NCBI RefSeq assembly: GCF_009856605.1
Contig: NZ_CP047242.1
Location: 1,362,001-1,426,000 of the forward strand
DNA: 64,000 nt
DNA from: Trichormus variabilis 0441
Lineage (GTDB): Bacteria; Cyanobacteriota; Cyanobacteriia; Cyanobacteriales; Nostocaceae
Reading direction: 5' to 3'
Shown: in pieces, positions 52,081 through 62,264 of the stretch
Position numbering within the stretch: position 1 is the stretch's first letter
Layout: every line of letters begins with the position of its first letter
Translations under genes and position numbers: made by a program
The notes under the pieces: generated by a model
The model's database searches: none
What the model saw: only the letters and a program-made list of their open reading frames with translations
What the model was told of the DNA's origin: nothing

Positions 52081-54660
52081 ATGACTCTTCCCAATCCCGG
52101 TAGCGTTTTGGCTTCGTTAACAGAACTGACTCAAGTTAATCGTACCCACGCTTTATTGCGTCGGGTCAAAGACCTTTCTGTTAACGAATTTGTTTGCCTG
52201 CTAGACTTTATCACTGCCGAATTTCAACAGTTTCTCAGAGCAATTGAACTCATTAACAATGAAGCTCTGGAGAATATGCTGGAAAAAGTGTTAGAAGCAA
52301 TTACACTGAAAATCGGTCAAATTCTGCAAGCAGAACACACAGCTATTTTTTTAGTTGATTATGATAAATGTCAACTGTGGTCAAAAGTTCCTCAAGATAA
52401 TGGGCAAAAATTTTTAGAAATTCGTACTCCCATTACCGTGGGAATTCCTGGTCATGTTGCTAGCACAGGTCAATATTTAAATATCTCTGAAACTTCTACC
52501 CATCCTTTGTTTAGCCCAGAATTAGAGAAACAAATGGGCTATAAAATTAATAATATTTTATGTATGCCTGTCCTTAGCAGTAAAGATCAAATTGTCGCAG
52601 TAGTACAATTAGCAAATAAGACAGGAAATATACCCTTCAATCGAGATGATGAAGAATCTTTCCGTGATTTTGCTGCTTCTATTGGGATTATTTTAGAAAC
52701 CTGTCAATCTTTTTATGTTGCAGCTCGCAATCAACGGGGAGTCACAGCACTTTTACGCGCTACTCAAACACTAGGGCAAAGTTTAGATTTAGAAGCTACT
52801 TTGCAAATAGTGATGGAACAAGCCAGAATTTTGATGCAGGCAGACCGCAGCACATTATTTCTGTATCGCAAAGAAATGGGTGAACTCTGGACTAAAGTAG
52901 CAGTAGCAGCAGATACCACACAGTTAATAGAAATTCGGATTCCCTCTAACCGTGGTATTGCTGGTTATGTAGCATCTACAGGGGATGCGCTGAATATTGC
53001 TGATGCTTATAAAGACCCCCGTTTTGATCCCACAACAGACAGAAAAACAGGTTATTTGACCAGAAATATTTTGTGTTTGCCAGTCTTTAATTCAGCCAAT
53101 GAGTTGATAGGAGTAACACAGTTAATTAATAAGCAACAAGGAAGTTTTACTGCTTCTGATGAAGAGTTTATGCGGGCTTTTAATATTCAAGCCGGAGTTG
53201 CTTTAGAAAATGCTCGTTTATTTGAAAATGTATTACTAGAAAAACAATATCAAAAAGACATTTTACAAAGCTTGTCAGATGCTGTAATTTCTACAGATAT
53301 GGCTGGGAGAATTGTCACAATTAATGATGCAGCCTTGGAATTACTGGGCTGTCCTTTAGCTGATGCTCATCATAAAAGTAATAAGCTGCTGTGGGAACAA
53401 AATTTAATTGGTCGCGTAGTTTGGGAAATTGTGCCAATTGAAAATTTGCAGATGCGCTTAGAAGATAGTTTAAAAAGTGGTGCTAAACATTATGTGCCAG
53501 AACAAAGTTTGACGGTGGGAATTTATCAATTACAAATGTCTGAAAGTCGGGTTTTGCATGAAACTCAAGACTACTCTATTTTGACAGTACGCGATCGCAC
53601 CAACCCAGATATTTTTCTTCCCTGGAATTTACCCCAAACCCCCCAGTCGCAGTTTATCACCCCGGAAAAGTTACAAATCCTCGAACGCAGCATTAATCTC
53701 ACCGTTAATCCCTTAACGAACCCAGAAGGCGGCGTTCGTGGCGGTTTGGTGGTTTTGGAAGATATTAGTCAAGAGAAGCGCCTCAAAACTACTATGTATC
53801 GCTACCTTACACCCCATGTCGCTGAACAAGTAATGGCTTTAGGGGAAGATGCTTTAATGGTCGGTGAACGCAAGGAGGTGACTGTTTTGTTTTCAGATAT
53901 CCGAGGCTACACCACACTTACCGAAAATCTAGGTGCGGCTGAGGTGGTATCACTCCTGAACCAATATTTTGAAACAATGGTTGAAGCAGTTTTCAACTAT
54001 GAAGGCACACTGGATAAATTTATTGGCGATGCTTTAATGGCTGTTTTTGGCGCGCCATTACCACTCACAGAGAATCATGCTTGGCAAGCCGTACAGTCAG
54101 CCTTAGATATGCGCCAACGCCTGAAGGAATTCAACCAACGACGCATCATTCAAGCACAACCACAAATCAAAATTGGTATTGGTATTAGTTCTGGAGAAGT
54201 AGTTTCAGGTAATATCGGTTCTCACAAACGCATGGATTACACTGTCATTGGTGATGGTGTAAATTTAAGTTCCCGCTTGGAAGCTGTTACCAAAGAGTAT
54301 GGTTGTGATATTATCCTCAGCGAGTTTACTTACCAATTATGCAGCGATCGCATTTGGGTACGTCAGTTAGATAAAATTCGAGTCAAAGGGAAACACCAAG
54401 CTGTAAATATCTACGAATTAATTAGCGATCGCAGTACTCCCTTAGATGACAACACCCAAGAGTTCCTCTTTCACTATCATAATGGTCGGACTGCCTACTT
54501 ATCCCGCGATTTTACACAGGCGATCGCTTGTTTTAACTTAGCTAAACATATTCGACCCACAGACCAAGCCGTCAATATTCACCTAGAACGCGCCTACAAT
54601 TATCAACACACTCCACCACCTCCTCAATGGGACGGTGTATGGACAATTTTCACAAAGTAG
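52081..54660 (+). CDS. cyaB1: Adenylate cyclase CyaB1 (GAF-GAF-PAS-cyclase)
   Basis: 859 residues. GAF-A (about 60-220) and GAF-B (about 240-390) both carry the NKFDE-type motif of cyclic-nucleotide-binding GAF domains (NK...FNRDDE and NK...FTASDEE). A PAS domain follows (ISTDMAGRIVTIN near 405), then the class III cyclase (about 590-770). Catalytic residues are metal ligands D606 and D650, purine-selecting K646 and T721 (in RMDYTVIGDG). These positions and the length agree with what I recall of CyaB1 of Anabaena PCC 7120, whose GAF tandem is activated by cAMP. The C-terminal region has TPR-like helices. Monocistronic by layout. Confidence 0.93.
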   Translation: MTLPNPGSVLASLTELTQVNRTHALLRRVKDLSVNEFVCLLDFITAEFQQFLRAIELINNEALENMLEKVLEAITLKIGQILQAEHTAIFLVDYDKCQLWSKVPQDNGQKFLEIRTPITVGIPGHVASTGQYLNISETSTHPLFSPELEKQMGYKINNILCMPVLSSKDQIVAVVQLANKTGNIPFNRDDEESFRDFAASIGIILETCQSFYVAARNQRGVTALLRATQTLGQSLDLEATLQIVMEQARILMQADRSTLFLYRKEMGELWTKVAVAADTTQLIEIRIPSNRGIAGYVASTGDALNIADAYKDPRFDPTTDRKTGYLTRNILCLPVFNSANELIGVTQLINKQQGSFTASDEEFMRAFNIQAGVALENARLFENVLLEKQYQKDILQSLSDAVISTDMAGRIVTINDAALELLGCPLADAHHKSNKLLWEQNLIGRVVWEIVPIENLQMRLEDSLKSGAKHYVPEQSLTVGIYQLQMSESRVLHETQDYSILTVRDRTNPDIFLPWNLPQTPQSQFITPEKLQILERSINLTVNPLTNPEGGVRGGLVVLEDISQEKRLKTTMYRYLTPHVAEQVMALGEDALMVGERKEVTVLFSDIRGYTTLTENLGAAEVVSLLNQYFETMVEAVFNYEGTLDKFIGDALMAVFGAPLPLTENHAWQAVQSALDMRQRLKEFNQRRIIQAQPQIKIGIGISSGEVVSGNIGSHKRMDYTVIGDGVNLSSRLEAVTKEYGCDIILSEFTYQLCSDRIWVRQLDKIRVKGKHQAVNIYELISDRSTPLDDNTQEFLFHYHNGRTAYLSRDFTQAIACFNLAKHIRPTDQAVNIHLERAYNYQHTPPPPQWDGVWTIFTK

Positions 54661-54691
54661 GATTTAGTAAGTGTTGAGTGATAAACAGGGA

Positions 54692-54850
54692 GTTAATTTT
54701 GAATTTTGTAGGCTTGCCTTTCCTGCGGAATGCTACCCTGTTCTCCATGAGTACCTGTAGGGAATTTTGAATTTTGTTGGCGTACCCCTCCGGGGAAGCA
54801 AGCTACGCGGTAGCGTCTCTTAGAGAAGCCTTCCTGTAGGGTATTTTGAA
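54692..54850. repeat. Intergenic repeat cluster after cyaB1
   Basis: Several copies of AATTTTGAATTTTG alternate with GC-rich palindromic pieces, including a REP-like copy GGTAGCGTCTCTTAGAGAAGCC (54809-54830) related to 10357-10382. No gene is visible. Confidence 0.6.
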
Positions 54851-54864
54851 TTGATTCCCCTCTC

Positions 54865-55149
54865 TCATTGTCCAGCACGTTCAGAGTCATCATCTCCATT
54901 CTGGAATGGATTTTCGCCGATTTGTAGTTGTTTTCTGGTGCGTTTTAAGTGTTTCCACAAAGCTTTTATTTGGTCGTAAGCTTCGTCTGGCGACAACTTC
55001 CCTCCTGTCTCCAAGTTGCAAATATAACTTACTTTCTGAGCAAATTCCTGTAAATTAGCGTTGAAAACTAAATTTTCTGGCTTTACTTGCCCGTAATAAC
55101 GGCCACGAGGATAGAGAAAATTGTCTTTGCTCATTATGCTTTTCCCCAT
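54865..55149 (-). CDS. Small conserved cyanobacterial protein of unknown function (DUF7219-like)
   Basis: 94 residues from ATG 55149. This start is chosen because AAAGGAG lies nine bases upstream; a further ATG at 55176 lies before that site, and one at 55134 after it. The core FLYPRGRYYGQVKPENLVF, NLQEFAQKVSYICNLETGGKL and DEAYDQIKALWKHLKRTRK is of a small protein type common in cyanobacteria, which I recall as DUF7219; the function is unknown. There is no membrane segment or metal motif. It is isolated, with 850 bases of empty DNA upstream. Confidence 0.78.
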   Translation of the reverse strand: MGKSIMSKDNFLYPRGRYYGQVKPENLVFNANLQEFAQKVSYICNLETGGKLSPDEAYDQIKALWKHLKRTRKQLQIGENPFQNGDDDSERAGQ

Positions 55150-56000
55150 TTTATTTAACTCCTTTATGTTTAACATCTAAAGATAAATCTCTAGTAGCCC
55201 TCTCCACTGTAATTCCGTAGAAATACAGTACGACGACCAATAGTTAGTTAATTTATTTCATCTTCTCCAATAAATAATATTTGCCTATTTAAAATACTTT
55301 TGAGATTTTTATGTGTTGCTGGTTACATTTTTACGAAATTCGAGCTAGTTAGCTATTTTTGCAACGAGTTTAAAACCTCGGATAATAGAAGGCTTTATTT
55401 CATTTATCTTATTTACATCTCAGTTAAGAGTATCAATGTATACTTGCAGCTAAATACAAAAATTTAATAGTTACAAAAATTATTCTTGGTGTCGGTCTAA
55501 TCTTAACATTGATGTAAAAAAGTACACACTAAGCTATGCTGCCTTTAATTTGCACAGTCCATTATGAGGTCTGTCAACAGTCAACAGCCCTGATTAGTAG
55601 TTATGCAATTTAGGTGTGCGTTAGCTTACTCTCGAAAGATATCGCCAATCAAGAAGTATTGCTTCTGCTTGAGGTAAGAATTCAGTTCATCATAGTGATG
55701 TGGCAATCCCTAACTTAAGTGAGAATCGCCATATCAGGGGATAGATAGAGCAAATAGGACATCACACCCATCTAACATGAAGATTTCTCTTCATTTTGCC
55801 ATATTTCTCAGGTTGAAGGTCTTAAGTTATCATCAGCTATTTTGCCCCGTTGTCAGGTGCAGCATAGATTTTCTGCCATATTCCCCACCCAAAATTGCCT
55901 CACTGACTACAGACGAATAGCTAATCGTGAATAACTAAAGATAAAATGGTGAAGCCCGAAAGGACAAAAGCTGCTCATCGCTCAAACTTTACCTCCCACC
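55150..56000. other. Long intergenic region before purC
   Basis: 850 bases with many stop codons on all frames, no plausible ORF and no strong inverted repeat. It must include promoters for the small unknown gene (minus) and purC (plus). No RNA gene was recognised. Confidence 0.45.
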
Positions 56001-56738
56001 ATGTCTGTTCATTCCAAGCTATACGAAGGCAAAGCTAAAATTCTCTATACTACCGACGAGCCAGAAGTCTTGCTGGCTGATTTTAAAGATGATGCCACTG
56101 CCTTCAACGCACAAAAGCGCGGCAGTATCCTTGGCAAAGGAAGAATAAACTGTAGTATTTCCAGCCAGCTTTTTCAGCAGTTGGAAGCATCTGGGATCAA
56201 GACGCATTTTATTGATAGCCCTAGCCCCAACCAAATGCGGGTAAAAGCCGTCAAAATTATACCGATAGAAGTAGTAATACGTAATATCGCTGCTGGTAGT
56301 TTATCTCAGCAAACAGGTATAGAGCTAGGTACAGTCTTAAAACAGCCCCTAGTAGAGTTTTATTATAAAAACGATCAGTTAGGAGATCCACTATTAACAC
56401 GCGATCGCCTGCTGTTAATGGAACTAGCCACGGCGGAACAAGTAGAGGAAATTACTCATCTAGCATTGCAGATTAACGATTTCCTCAAAAACTTCTGGCA
56501 GAATTGCGGTATCACCCTAGTAGACTTCAAACTAGAATTCGGTTTGGACTCACAACAGCAAATACTCTTAGCTGATGAAATTAGCCCTGATACTTGCCGT
56601 TTGTGGAATACAACAGAAGCCGACCCTAATCGCCGGGTTATGGATAAAGACCGTTTCCGGCGCGACTTGGGAAATGTAGAAGATGCTTATCAGGAGGTTT
56701 TACAAAGAGTACTAACAGCAGTAGAAATTAAAAATTAG
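56001..56738 (+). CDS. purC: SAICAR synthetase (purine synthesis)
   Basis: 245 residues, usual length for the enzyme. It joins CAIR and aspartate with ATP to make SAICAR, step 8 of purine synthesis. The N-terminal KLYEGKAKILYTTDEPEVLLADFKDD, the signature VVIRNIAAGSLSQQTGIELG and the C-terminal DFKLEFGLDSQQQILLADEISPDTCRLW are the conserved PurC blocks. It has its own start after a long leader, and a hairpin follows before the Omp85 gene. Confidence 0.97.
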   Translation: MSVHSKLYEGKAKILYTTDEPEVLLADFKDDATAFNAQKRGSILGKGRINCSISSQLFQQLEASGIKTHFIDSPSPNQMRVKAVKIIPIEVVIRNIAAGSLSQQTGIELGTVLKQPLVEFYYKNDQLGDPLLTRDRLLLMELATAEQVEEITHLALQINDFLKNFWQNCGITLVDFKLEFGLDSQQQILLADEISPDTCRLWNTTEADPNRRVMDKDRFRRDLGNVEDAYQEVLQRVLTAVEIKN

Positions 56739-56844
56739 ATGTATCAGAAATAATTTTTGATTATTGCAAAACAAACAAGTATATTTTGGGGCTTACGCAT
56801 GAAAACGAAAAATCGAGGGTTTGGACAAGGATGTAGGAGTATAG

Positions 56845-56873
56845 GCAAGGGTATAAATCTTCGGAACCCTTGC
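56845..56873. repeat. Hairpin in the purC-Omp85 spacer
   Basis: GCAAGGGT (56845-56852) pairs with ACCCTTGC (56866-56873). Further copies of ACCCTTA follow (56880-56899), so this is part of a small repeat cluster as well as a possible purC terminator. Confidence 0.45.
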
Positions 56874-57017
56874 ACCTCCATACCCTTAAACCCTTACACC
56901 CGTTTTCAACAGACAACCTGGGTGCGTAAGTCCTGATATTTGTTATTTTACCTTTGGCATAAGCAATTGCCTGGTATTGGTGTGTGGATGTGAAGAGGAA
57001 GAAAGGAATTAAAGACG

Positions 57018-59534
57018 ATGCGTTTATCTCCTGTATTGGTGGCGGCTGTAGCAATCACAGCACCTTTAAGTAGTTCTTTAACTGCAAATGCCCAAACTCC
57101 TACAAATTCAGAACAGACATTAGAGGCGATCGCCCCAGCGACAAATCAGCAGTCAGAACAAAATGTGAGTTTAGAATCCCCAGAGGATTTCACAACTGTC
57201 AAGGCGCTGGCAGATATGCAATCCCCATCAGGGGAATTATCGACAGATAAGTCAACTAAATCCGCAGCAACGACGAAAAAAGATGTGATTGTACCCACTG
57301 TAGAGACATTAGTGGCTACAAATCCACCCATGCAAGAGAGCAACTCCGCCAGTAAGATAGCGCCTGTAGAAATTGGCAAACCAACATCGAGCGCGGTTTT
57401 TAGGAGTCAGTATCAGACAATAAATTATGGTAATTATGGGCGATCGCTGACATCAGGTGTTAGCTCATCACCATCACCACAGAAAAAAGCCAATTTACCC
57501 TCCCCAGTTCCTAACCCCCTAGACACCGGAGCGACAACAGCCAAGCAACTTGTACAAGCCCCAGAACAACCTGCACCCCAACCAGAAGTAGCCCCCCCAA
57601 GCACCGAGGAACCAGCCCCAGCCCCAGAAACTACTCCAGGGACAGAAAATTTCAACACTCCTAACGCCACACCTGAAACCACAGAACCCCGTGTATTAGT
57701 TTCAGAAGTCCTCGTGAGACCGCAATCAGGACAACTAACTCCCGAATTAGAAGCCCAAGTTTACAACGTAATTCGCACTCAACCAGGACGGACAACCACC
57801 CGTTCCCAGTTACAAGAAGATATTAATGCCATCTTTGGCACAGGCTTTTTCTCCAACGTCCAAGCATCACCAGAAGACACACCATTAGGGGTGCGAGTCA
57901 GCTTTATCGTCCAGCCCAACCCCGTCTTAAGCAAAGTAGAAATTCAAGCCAATCCTGGTACTAACGTTCCCTCAGTACTGCCCCAGGCTACTGCTGATGA
58001 AATTTTCCGCCCCCAGTATGGCAAAATTCTCAACTTGCGGGATTTACAAGAAGGGATTAAAGAATTAACCAAACGTTATCAAGACCAAGGTTATGTTCTC
58101 GCCAATGTTGTAGGCGCGCCCCAAGTTTCCGAAAATGGAGTTGTCACCCTGCAAGTAGCTGAAGGAGTTGTTGAGAATATTAGCGTCCGCTTTCGCAACA
58201 AAGAAGGACAGGATGTCAACGAACAAGGACAACCAATTCGGGGACGGACACAGGACTATATCATCACGCGAGAAGTGGAATTGAAACCAGGACAGGTATT
58301 CAACCGCAACACCGTCCAGAAAGACCTACAACGGGTATTCGGGACAGGATTGTTTGAAGATGTCAACGTTTCCCTTGACCCCGGTACAGACCCCACCAAG
58401 GTGAATGTGGTGGTAAATGTGGTAGAACGTAGCAGTGGTTCAATTGCTGCTGGTGCTGGTATCAGTTCTTCTAGTGGGTTGTTTGGTACAGTCAGCTATC
58501 AACAGCAAAACCTTAACGGCAGAAACCAAAAACTAGGCGCAGAAGTACAACTTGGCGAACGAGAATTGTTGTTTGACCTCCGGTTCACAGACCCTTGGAT
58601 TGGTGGTGATCCTTACCGTACCTCTTACACAGCGAATATTTTCCGCCGTCGTTCCATCTCCTTGATTTTCGACGGGAAGGACGAAGATATTAGAACATTT
58701 GACCCTGGTAATCCTAATGATACAAACGAGCAAGACCGTCCTCGTGTCACTCGTCTAGGTGGTGGTGTTACCTTCACCCGCCCTCTATCAGCTAATCCCT
58801 TTGAAAGAGCAGAATGGACAGCCTCAGCAGGCTTGCAGTATCAGCGAGTTAGTACCCGTGATGCTGATGGCAACTTGAGAAAAGAAGGTGCTGTATTCGA
58901 CGATAATGGCAACCGTACCAGTGAACTCGTTCCCCTCAGCTTTTCTGGGACGGGAGAAGATGACTTATTATTAGTGCAACTAGGCGCACAGCGTGACCTC
59001 CGCAACAATCCCTTGCAGCCCACTAGCGGTTCTTTCTTACGTTTCGGCGTAGATCAATCAGTACCAGTAGGCTCAGGTAATATTTTCCTCACTCGGTTCC
59101 GGGGTAGCTATAGTCAATATCTCCCCGTTAAATTTACAGGTTTTAGTAAGGGGCCGGAAACTATAGCCTTTAACATCCAAGGCGGCACAGTCCTTGGTGA
59201 TTTGCCCCCCTATGAAGCTTTTACCCTTGGTGGTAGTAACTCAGTACGTGGTTATGAAGAAGGTGCTTTAGGTAGCGGACGCAGCTTTGTGCAAGCATCT
59301 GTTGAGTATCGTTTTCCTGTTTTCTCTGTAGTTAGTGGCGCTTTATTTTTTGACGTTGGTAGCGACTTGGGAACCAGTACCAGAACTGCTGAAGTGCTGA
59401 ATAAAAGCGGTAGCGGCTACGGTTATGGTCTTGGTGTGCGCGTGCAATCACCATTGGGGCCAATTCGTATTGACTATGGTATCAACGATGACGGTGATAG
59501 CCGCATCAATTTCGGTATTGGCGAAAGGTTTTAG
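57018..59534 (+). CDS. Outer-membrane assembly protein Omp85 / BamA homologue
   Basis: 838 residues. A signal peptide (about 1-25, VLVAAVAITAPLSSSLTANAQT) is followed by a long Pro/Thr/Glu-rich linker (to about 225), three POTRA domains (about 230-475; LVSEVLVRPQSGQLTPELE, LSKVEIQANPG, VENISVRFRNKEGQ), and a C-terminal 16-strand barrel ending in ISINFGIGERF-type aromatic Phe. The barrel has the VRGYEEG motif of the L6 loop. It inserts beta-barrel proteins into the outer membrane. The Anabaena PCC 7120 homologue (Alr2269) is well studied and lies next to lpxC as here. AAAGGA ahead of the ATG supports the start. Confidence 0.93.
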   Translation: MRLSPVLVAAVAITAPLSSSLTANAQTPTNSEQTLEAIAPATNQQSEQNVSLESPEDFTTVKALADMQSPSGELSTDKSTKSAATTKKDVIVPTVETLVATNPPMQESNSASKIAPVEIGKPTSSAVFRSQYQTINYGNYGRSLTSGVSSSPSPQKKANLPSPVPNPLDTGATTAKQLVQAPEQPAPQPEVAPPSTEEPAPAPETTPGTENFNTPNATPETTEPRVLVSEVLVRPQSGQLTPELEAQVYNVIRTQPGRTTTRSQLQEDINAIFGTGFFSNVQASPEDTPLGVRVSFIVQPNPVLSKVEIQANPGTNVPSVLPQATADEIFRPQYGKILNLRDLQEGIKELTKRYQDQGYVLANVVGAPQVSENGVVTLQVAEGVVENISVRFRNKEGQDVNEQGQPIRGRTQDYIITREVELKPGQVFNRNTVQKDLQRVFGTGLFEDVNVSLDPGTDPTKVNVVVNVVERSSGSIAAGAGISSSSGLFGTVSYQQQNLNGRNQKLGAEVQLGERELLFDLRFTDPWIGGDPYRTSYTANIFRRRSISLIFDGKDEDIRTFDPGNPNDTNEQDRPRVTRLGGGVTFTRPLSANPFERAEWTASAGLQYQRVSTRDADGNLRKEGAVFDDNGNRTSELVPLSFSGTGEDDLLLVQLGAQRDLRNNPLQPTSGSFLRFGVDQSVPVGSGNIFLTRFRGSYSQYLPVKFTGFSKGPETIAFNIQGGTVLGDLPPYEAFTLGGSNSVRGYEEGALGSGRSFVQASVEYRFPVFSVVSGALFFDVGSDLGTSTRTAEVLNKSGSGYGYGLGVRVQSPLGPIRIDYGINDDGDSRINFGIGERF

Positions 59535-59539
59535 GGTGG

Positions 59540-59567
59540 TCAATAGTCAATAGTCAATAGTCAATGG
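59540..59567. repeat. Heptamer tandem repeat TCAATAG ahead of lpxC
   Basis: Three perfect TCAATAG units and a fourth, TCAATGG, follow directly after the Omp85 gene. It belongs to the same repeat class as 998-1018 and 52036-52063. Confidence 0.85.
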
Positions 59568-59667
59568 TCAAGACTTAAAGACTAGGGATTATGGACTGTG
59601 GAATTTCAGGGTGTTTACCAAAGATGAATATGAATCACAAAAATCTCTATATACTGACTGTATTCCT

Positions 59668-60510
59668 ATGAAACAGCACACTCTAGCAGAGGCGATCGCT
59701 CACACTGGAGTAGGGCTGCATAGTGGTGTCAGTACCCATGTACGCATACTACCTGCTGATGCGGGTAGTGGTCGTTACTTCGTGCGGGTGGATTTGCCAG
59801 ACTCCCCAATCATTCCCGCCCAAGTGGCGGCGGTGAGTCAAACCGTCCTCTCCACTCAGTTGGGGAAAGGTGAAGCAGGTGTCCGTACAGTCGAGCATTT
59901 ATTAGCAGCCCTGGCGGGGATGGGTGTAGATAACGCCCGTATTGAAATTGATGGTTCAGAAGTCCCGCTTTTAGATGGTTCAGCCCAGGAATGGGTAAAA
60001 AGCATTGCTGAAGTTGGCTTAGTAACCCAAGCAGTTACAGATAACACAGTTTCCTGGGATATTCCAGAACCAATTTGGATTCATCAAGACGATGCTTTTG
60101 TAGCTGCTATCCCGGCATCCGAAACCCGCTTTAGCTATGGCATTGACTTTGACTTACCAGCCATTGGTAATCAATGGTACAGTTGGCCACTAACTACTGA
60201 GTCAGATACTAGCTTTGCCAAGGAAGTCGCCCCTGCTCGCACTTTTGGTTTACTGCATCAAATCGAATATTTACAAAAATCTGGGTTAATCAAAGGTGGT
60301 AGTTTGGATAATGCCCTTGTTTGCGGCCCCGATGGCTGGGTAAATCCACCATTAAGATTTGCAAATGAGCCAGTACGTCATAAAATCTTGGATCTAGTAG
60401 GAGATTTAAGTTTACTGGGATATTTTCCCCGCGCTCATTTCCTAGCGTATAAAGCCAGCCATAATTTACACATTCAACTGGCACAGCGAATTTTAGCCTT
60501 GAGTAACTAA
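59668..60510 (+). CDS. lpxC: UDP-3-O-acyl-N-acetylglucosamine deacetylase
   Basis: 280 residues from ATG 59668; an in-frame GTG at 59611 would add 19 residues that the family lacks. LpxC removes the acetyl group from UDP-3-acyl-GlcNAc, the committed step of lipid A synthesis. Zinc ligands and the catalytic His sit at H77 (VEHLLAAL), H238 and D242 ([15 protein letters not shown]), and H265 ([12 protein letters not shown]); three of these match the E. coli numbering exactly, supporting the chosen start. It is followed at 76 bases by fabZ. Confidence 0.93.
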   Translation: MKQHTLAEAIAHTGVGLHSGVSTHVRILPADAGSGRYFVRVDLPDSPIIPAQVAAVSQTVLSTQLGKGEAGVRTVEHLLAALAGMGVDNARIEIDGSEVPLLDGSAQEWVKSIAEVGLVTQAVTDNTVSWDIPEPIWIHQDDAFVAAIPASETRFSYGIDFDLPAIGNQWYSWPLTTESDTSFAKEVAPARTFGLLHQIEYLQKSGLIKGGSLDNALVCGPDGWVNPPLRFANEPVRHKILDLVGDLSLLGYFPRAHFLAYKASHNLHIQLAQRILALSN

Positions 60511-60586
60511 ATTTCGGCTTAGAGCTAAAATTCCTTGTTAGACGTACCTACATTCATGCCAAGATTACAAATTAACCACCTTGCCC

Positions 60587-61102
60587 ATGTCAACCCTCTC
60601 TGAAGTGAAAGCACCCACATCTACAGAACAACCCGCCACTAATGAGGCGACGACACCACCCGAAATTAAAACGACTTTTACATCTGAAGAAATTCAGAAA
60701 TTATTACCCCACCGCTACCCATTCTTGCTGGTAGACAAAATTATTGACTACACACCAGGAAAACAGGCAGTAGGTATTAAAAATGTCACTATTAACGAGC
60801 CACATTTCACTGGCCATTTCCCAGATAGACCACTGATGCCAGGGGTGCTAATAGTTGAAGCAATGGCCCAAGTAGGTGGTATTGTGATGACGCAACTACC
60901 AAACTTGGAAGGTGGTTTATTTGTATTCGCGGGTATCGATAAAGTCCGCTTCCGCCGTCAAGTCGTACCAGGAGACCAACTGGTAATGACAGTGGAACTG
61001 TTATGGATTAAACAACGTCGTTTCGGTAAAATGCAAGCCCGTGCCGAAGTTGACGGTCAACTAGCAGCTGAAGGCGAATTAATGTTTTCGCTGATCAACT
61101 AA
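60587..61102 (+). CDS. fabZ: 3-hydroxyacyl-ACP dehydratase
   Basis: 171 residues from ATG 60587; the TTG at 60581 adds only two. FabZ dehydrates beta-hydroxyacyl-ACP in fatty acid synthesis and competes with LpxA for 3-hydroxyacyl-ACP. The hot-dog fold signatures are present: [15 protein letters not shown] and [22 protein letters not shown], with catalytic H77 and E91 at the correct 14-residue spacing. The first 30 residues are a polar Pro/Thr-rich extension. Location between lpxC and lpxA is the common arrangement. Confidence 0.96.
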
Positions 61103-61350
61103 CAACTAGCTTTCGTGGTGTAGGTACAACCGTGAAGTACCTTTGCTCAATCCTGAAACAGGATATCAGTAAAAAAAAATTGCCACAAGAGCATCTTATA
61201 ATTTCTTGATTTTCGCCGCTCACACACTCAACTTGCTTCGCCCGACACTTTTGGTCACTGACCATTTACATACTCAGCAACGCCAGAGGCTGAAACTTTG
61301 ATAACCAAAGCAAAGCACTGGCTCCTCAAGACAGTTCTGGAGATTCACCC

Positions 61351-62169
61351 TTGAAGACGCTTATTCATCCAACTGCTGTAATTCATCCAAATTCGGAACT
61401 GCACCCAACAGTGCAAGTCGGTGCTTATGCTGTGATTGGAGCGCACGTCAAAGTCGGCCCGGAAACAATTATTGGCGCTCATGCTGTGATAGAAGGGCCT
61501 TGTGAGATTGGCGCGCGAAATCAGATTTTTACAGGTGCAGCTATCGGCATGGAACCCCAGGATCTCAAGTTTGTGGGAGAACCAACCTGGGTCAAAATTG
61601 GCGATAATAACTTAATTCGGGAGTATGTCACCATTAACCGTGCGACTGGGGCAGGAGAAGCCACAATTATTGGCAATAATAATTTGCTAATGGCTTACAC
61701 CCATGTAGCTCATAACTGTGTGATTGAAGACTCCGTAGTTATAGCCAACTCCGTCGCTTTGGCTGGTCATGTCCACATCGAATCACGCGCTAGATTAAGC
61801 GGGGTTTTAGGTGTCCACCAATTCGTACATATTGGTAGACAAGCAATGGTAGGTGGAATGGCACGAATTGACCGTGATGTACCGCCATATATGTTGGTAG
61901 AAGGCAACCCAGGCAGAATTAGAACTCTGAATCTGGTGGGACTCAAGCGCTCTGGTATGGAAGCCAGCGACTTGCAACTGCTCAAAAAAGCCTTCCGTAT
62001 CCTTTACCGTTCTAATTTGCTGTTTAAAGAAGCATTAGAAGAATTAGAAACCTTAGGTGATACAGAATACTTACAACACCTGCGCCGCTTCCTATTACTG
62101 TCGCAAATGCCAGGCAGAAGGGGCTTAATTCCCGGCAGAGGAAAATCTGGTGGGAGTGATGAATCATAG
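61351..62169 (+). CDS. lpxA: UDP-N-acetylglucosamine acyltransferase
   Basis: 272 residues from a TTG codon at 61351. GGAG lies eight bases upstream, and the protein begins MKTLIHPTAVIHPNSELHP as in the family, so TTG is the likely start. LpxA adds the 3-hydroxyacyl chain to UDP-GlcNAc, the first lipid A step. The hexapeptide repeat left-handed helix covers residues 1-190, with catalytic H121 (AYTHVAHNCVIED) and the IREYVTINRAT block. The C-terminal 80 residues are helical, as expected. A 248-base gap from fabZ suggests its own promoter. Confidence 0.95.
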   Translation: MKTLIHPTAVIHPNSELHPTVQVGAYAVIGAHVKVGPETIIGAHAVIEGPCEIGARNQIFTGAAIGMEPQDLKFVGEPTWVKIGDNNLIREYVTINRATGAGEATIIGNNNLLMAYTHVAHNCVIEDSVVIANSVALAGHVHIESRARLSGVLGVHQFVHIGRQAMVGGMARIDRDVPPYMLVEGNPGRIRTLNLVGLKRSGMEASDLQLLKKAFRILYRSNLLFKEALEELETLGDTEYLQHLRRFLLLSQMPGRRGLIPGRGKSGGSDES

Positions 62170-62186
62170 GCAGGAGGTAGGAGGCA

Positions 62187-62213
62187 GGGGGAGCAGGGGG
62201 GCAGGGGGCAGGG
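62187..62213 (+). repeat. G-quadruplex-type tract after lpxA
   Basis: Four G-runs (G5, G6, G5, G3) are separated by AGCA, CA and CA. Further GG pairs lie just upstream. The tract lies 18 bases after the lpxA stop, in the lpxA-lpxB spacer. Confidence 0.7.
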
Positions 62214-62264
62214 AGCATGGGAGAGAAGTTACTCAGCCATTTTTCCCTTCCCCCAGTCCCTAAC

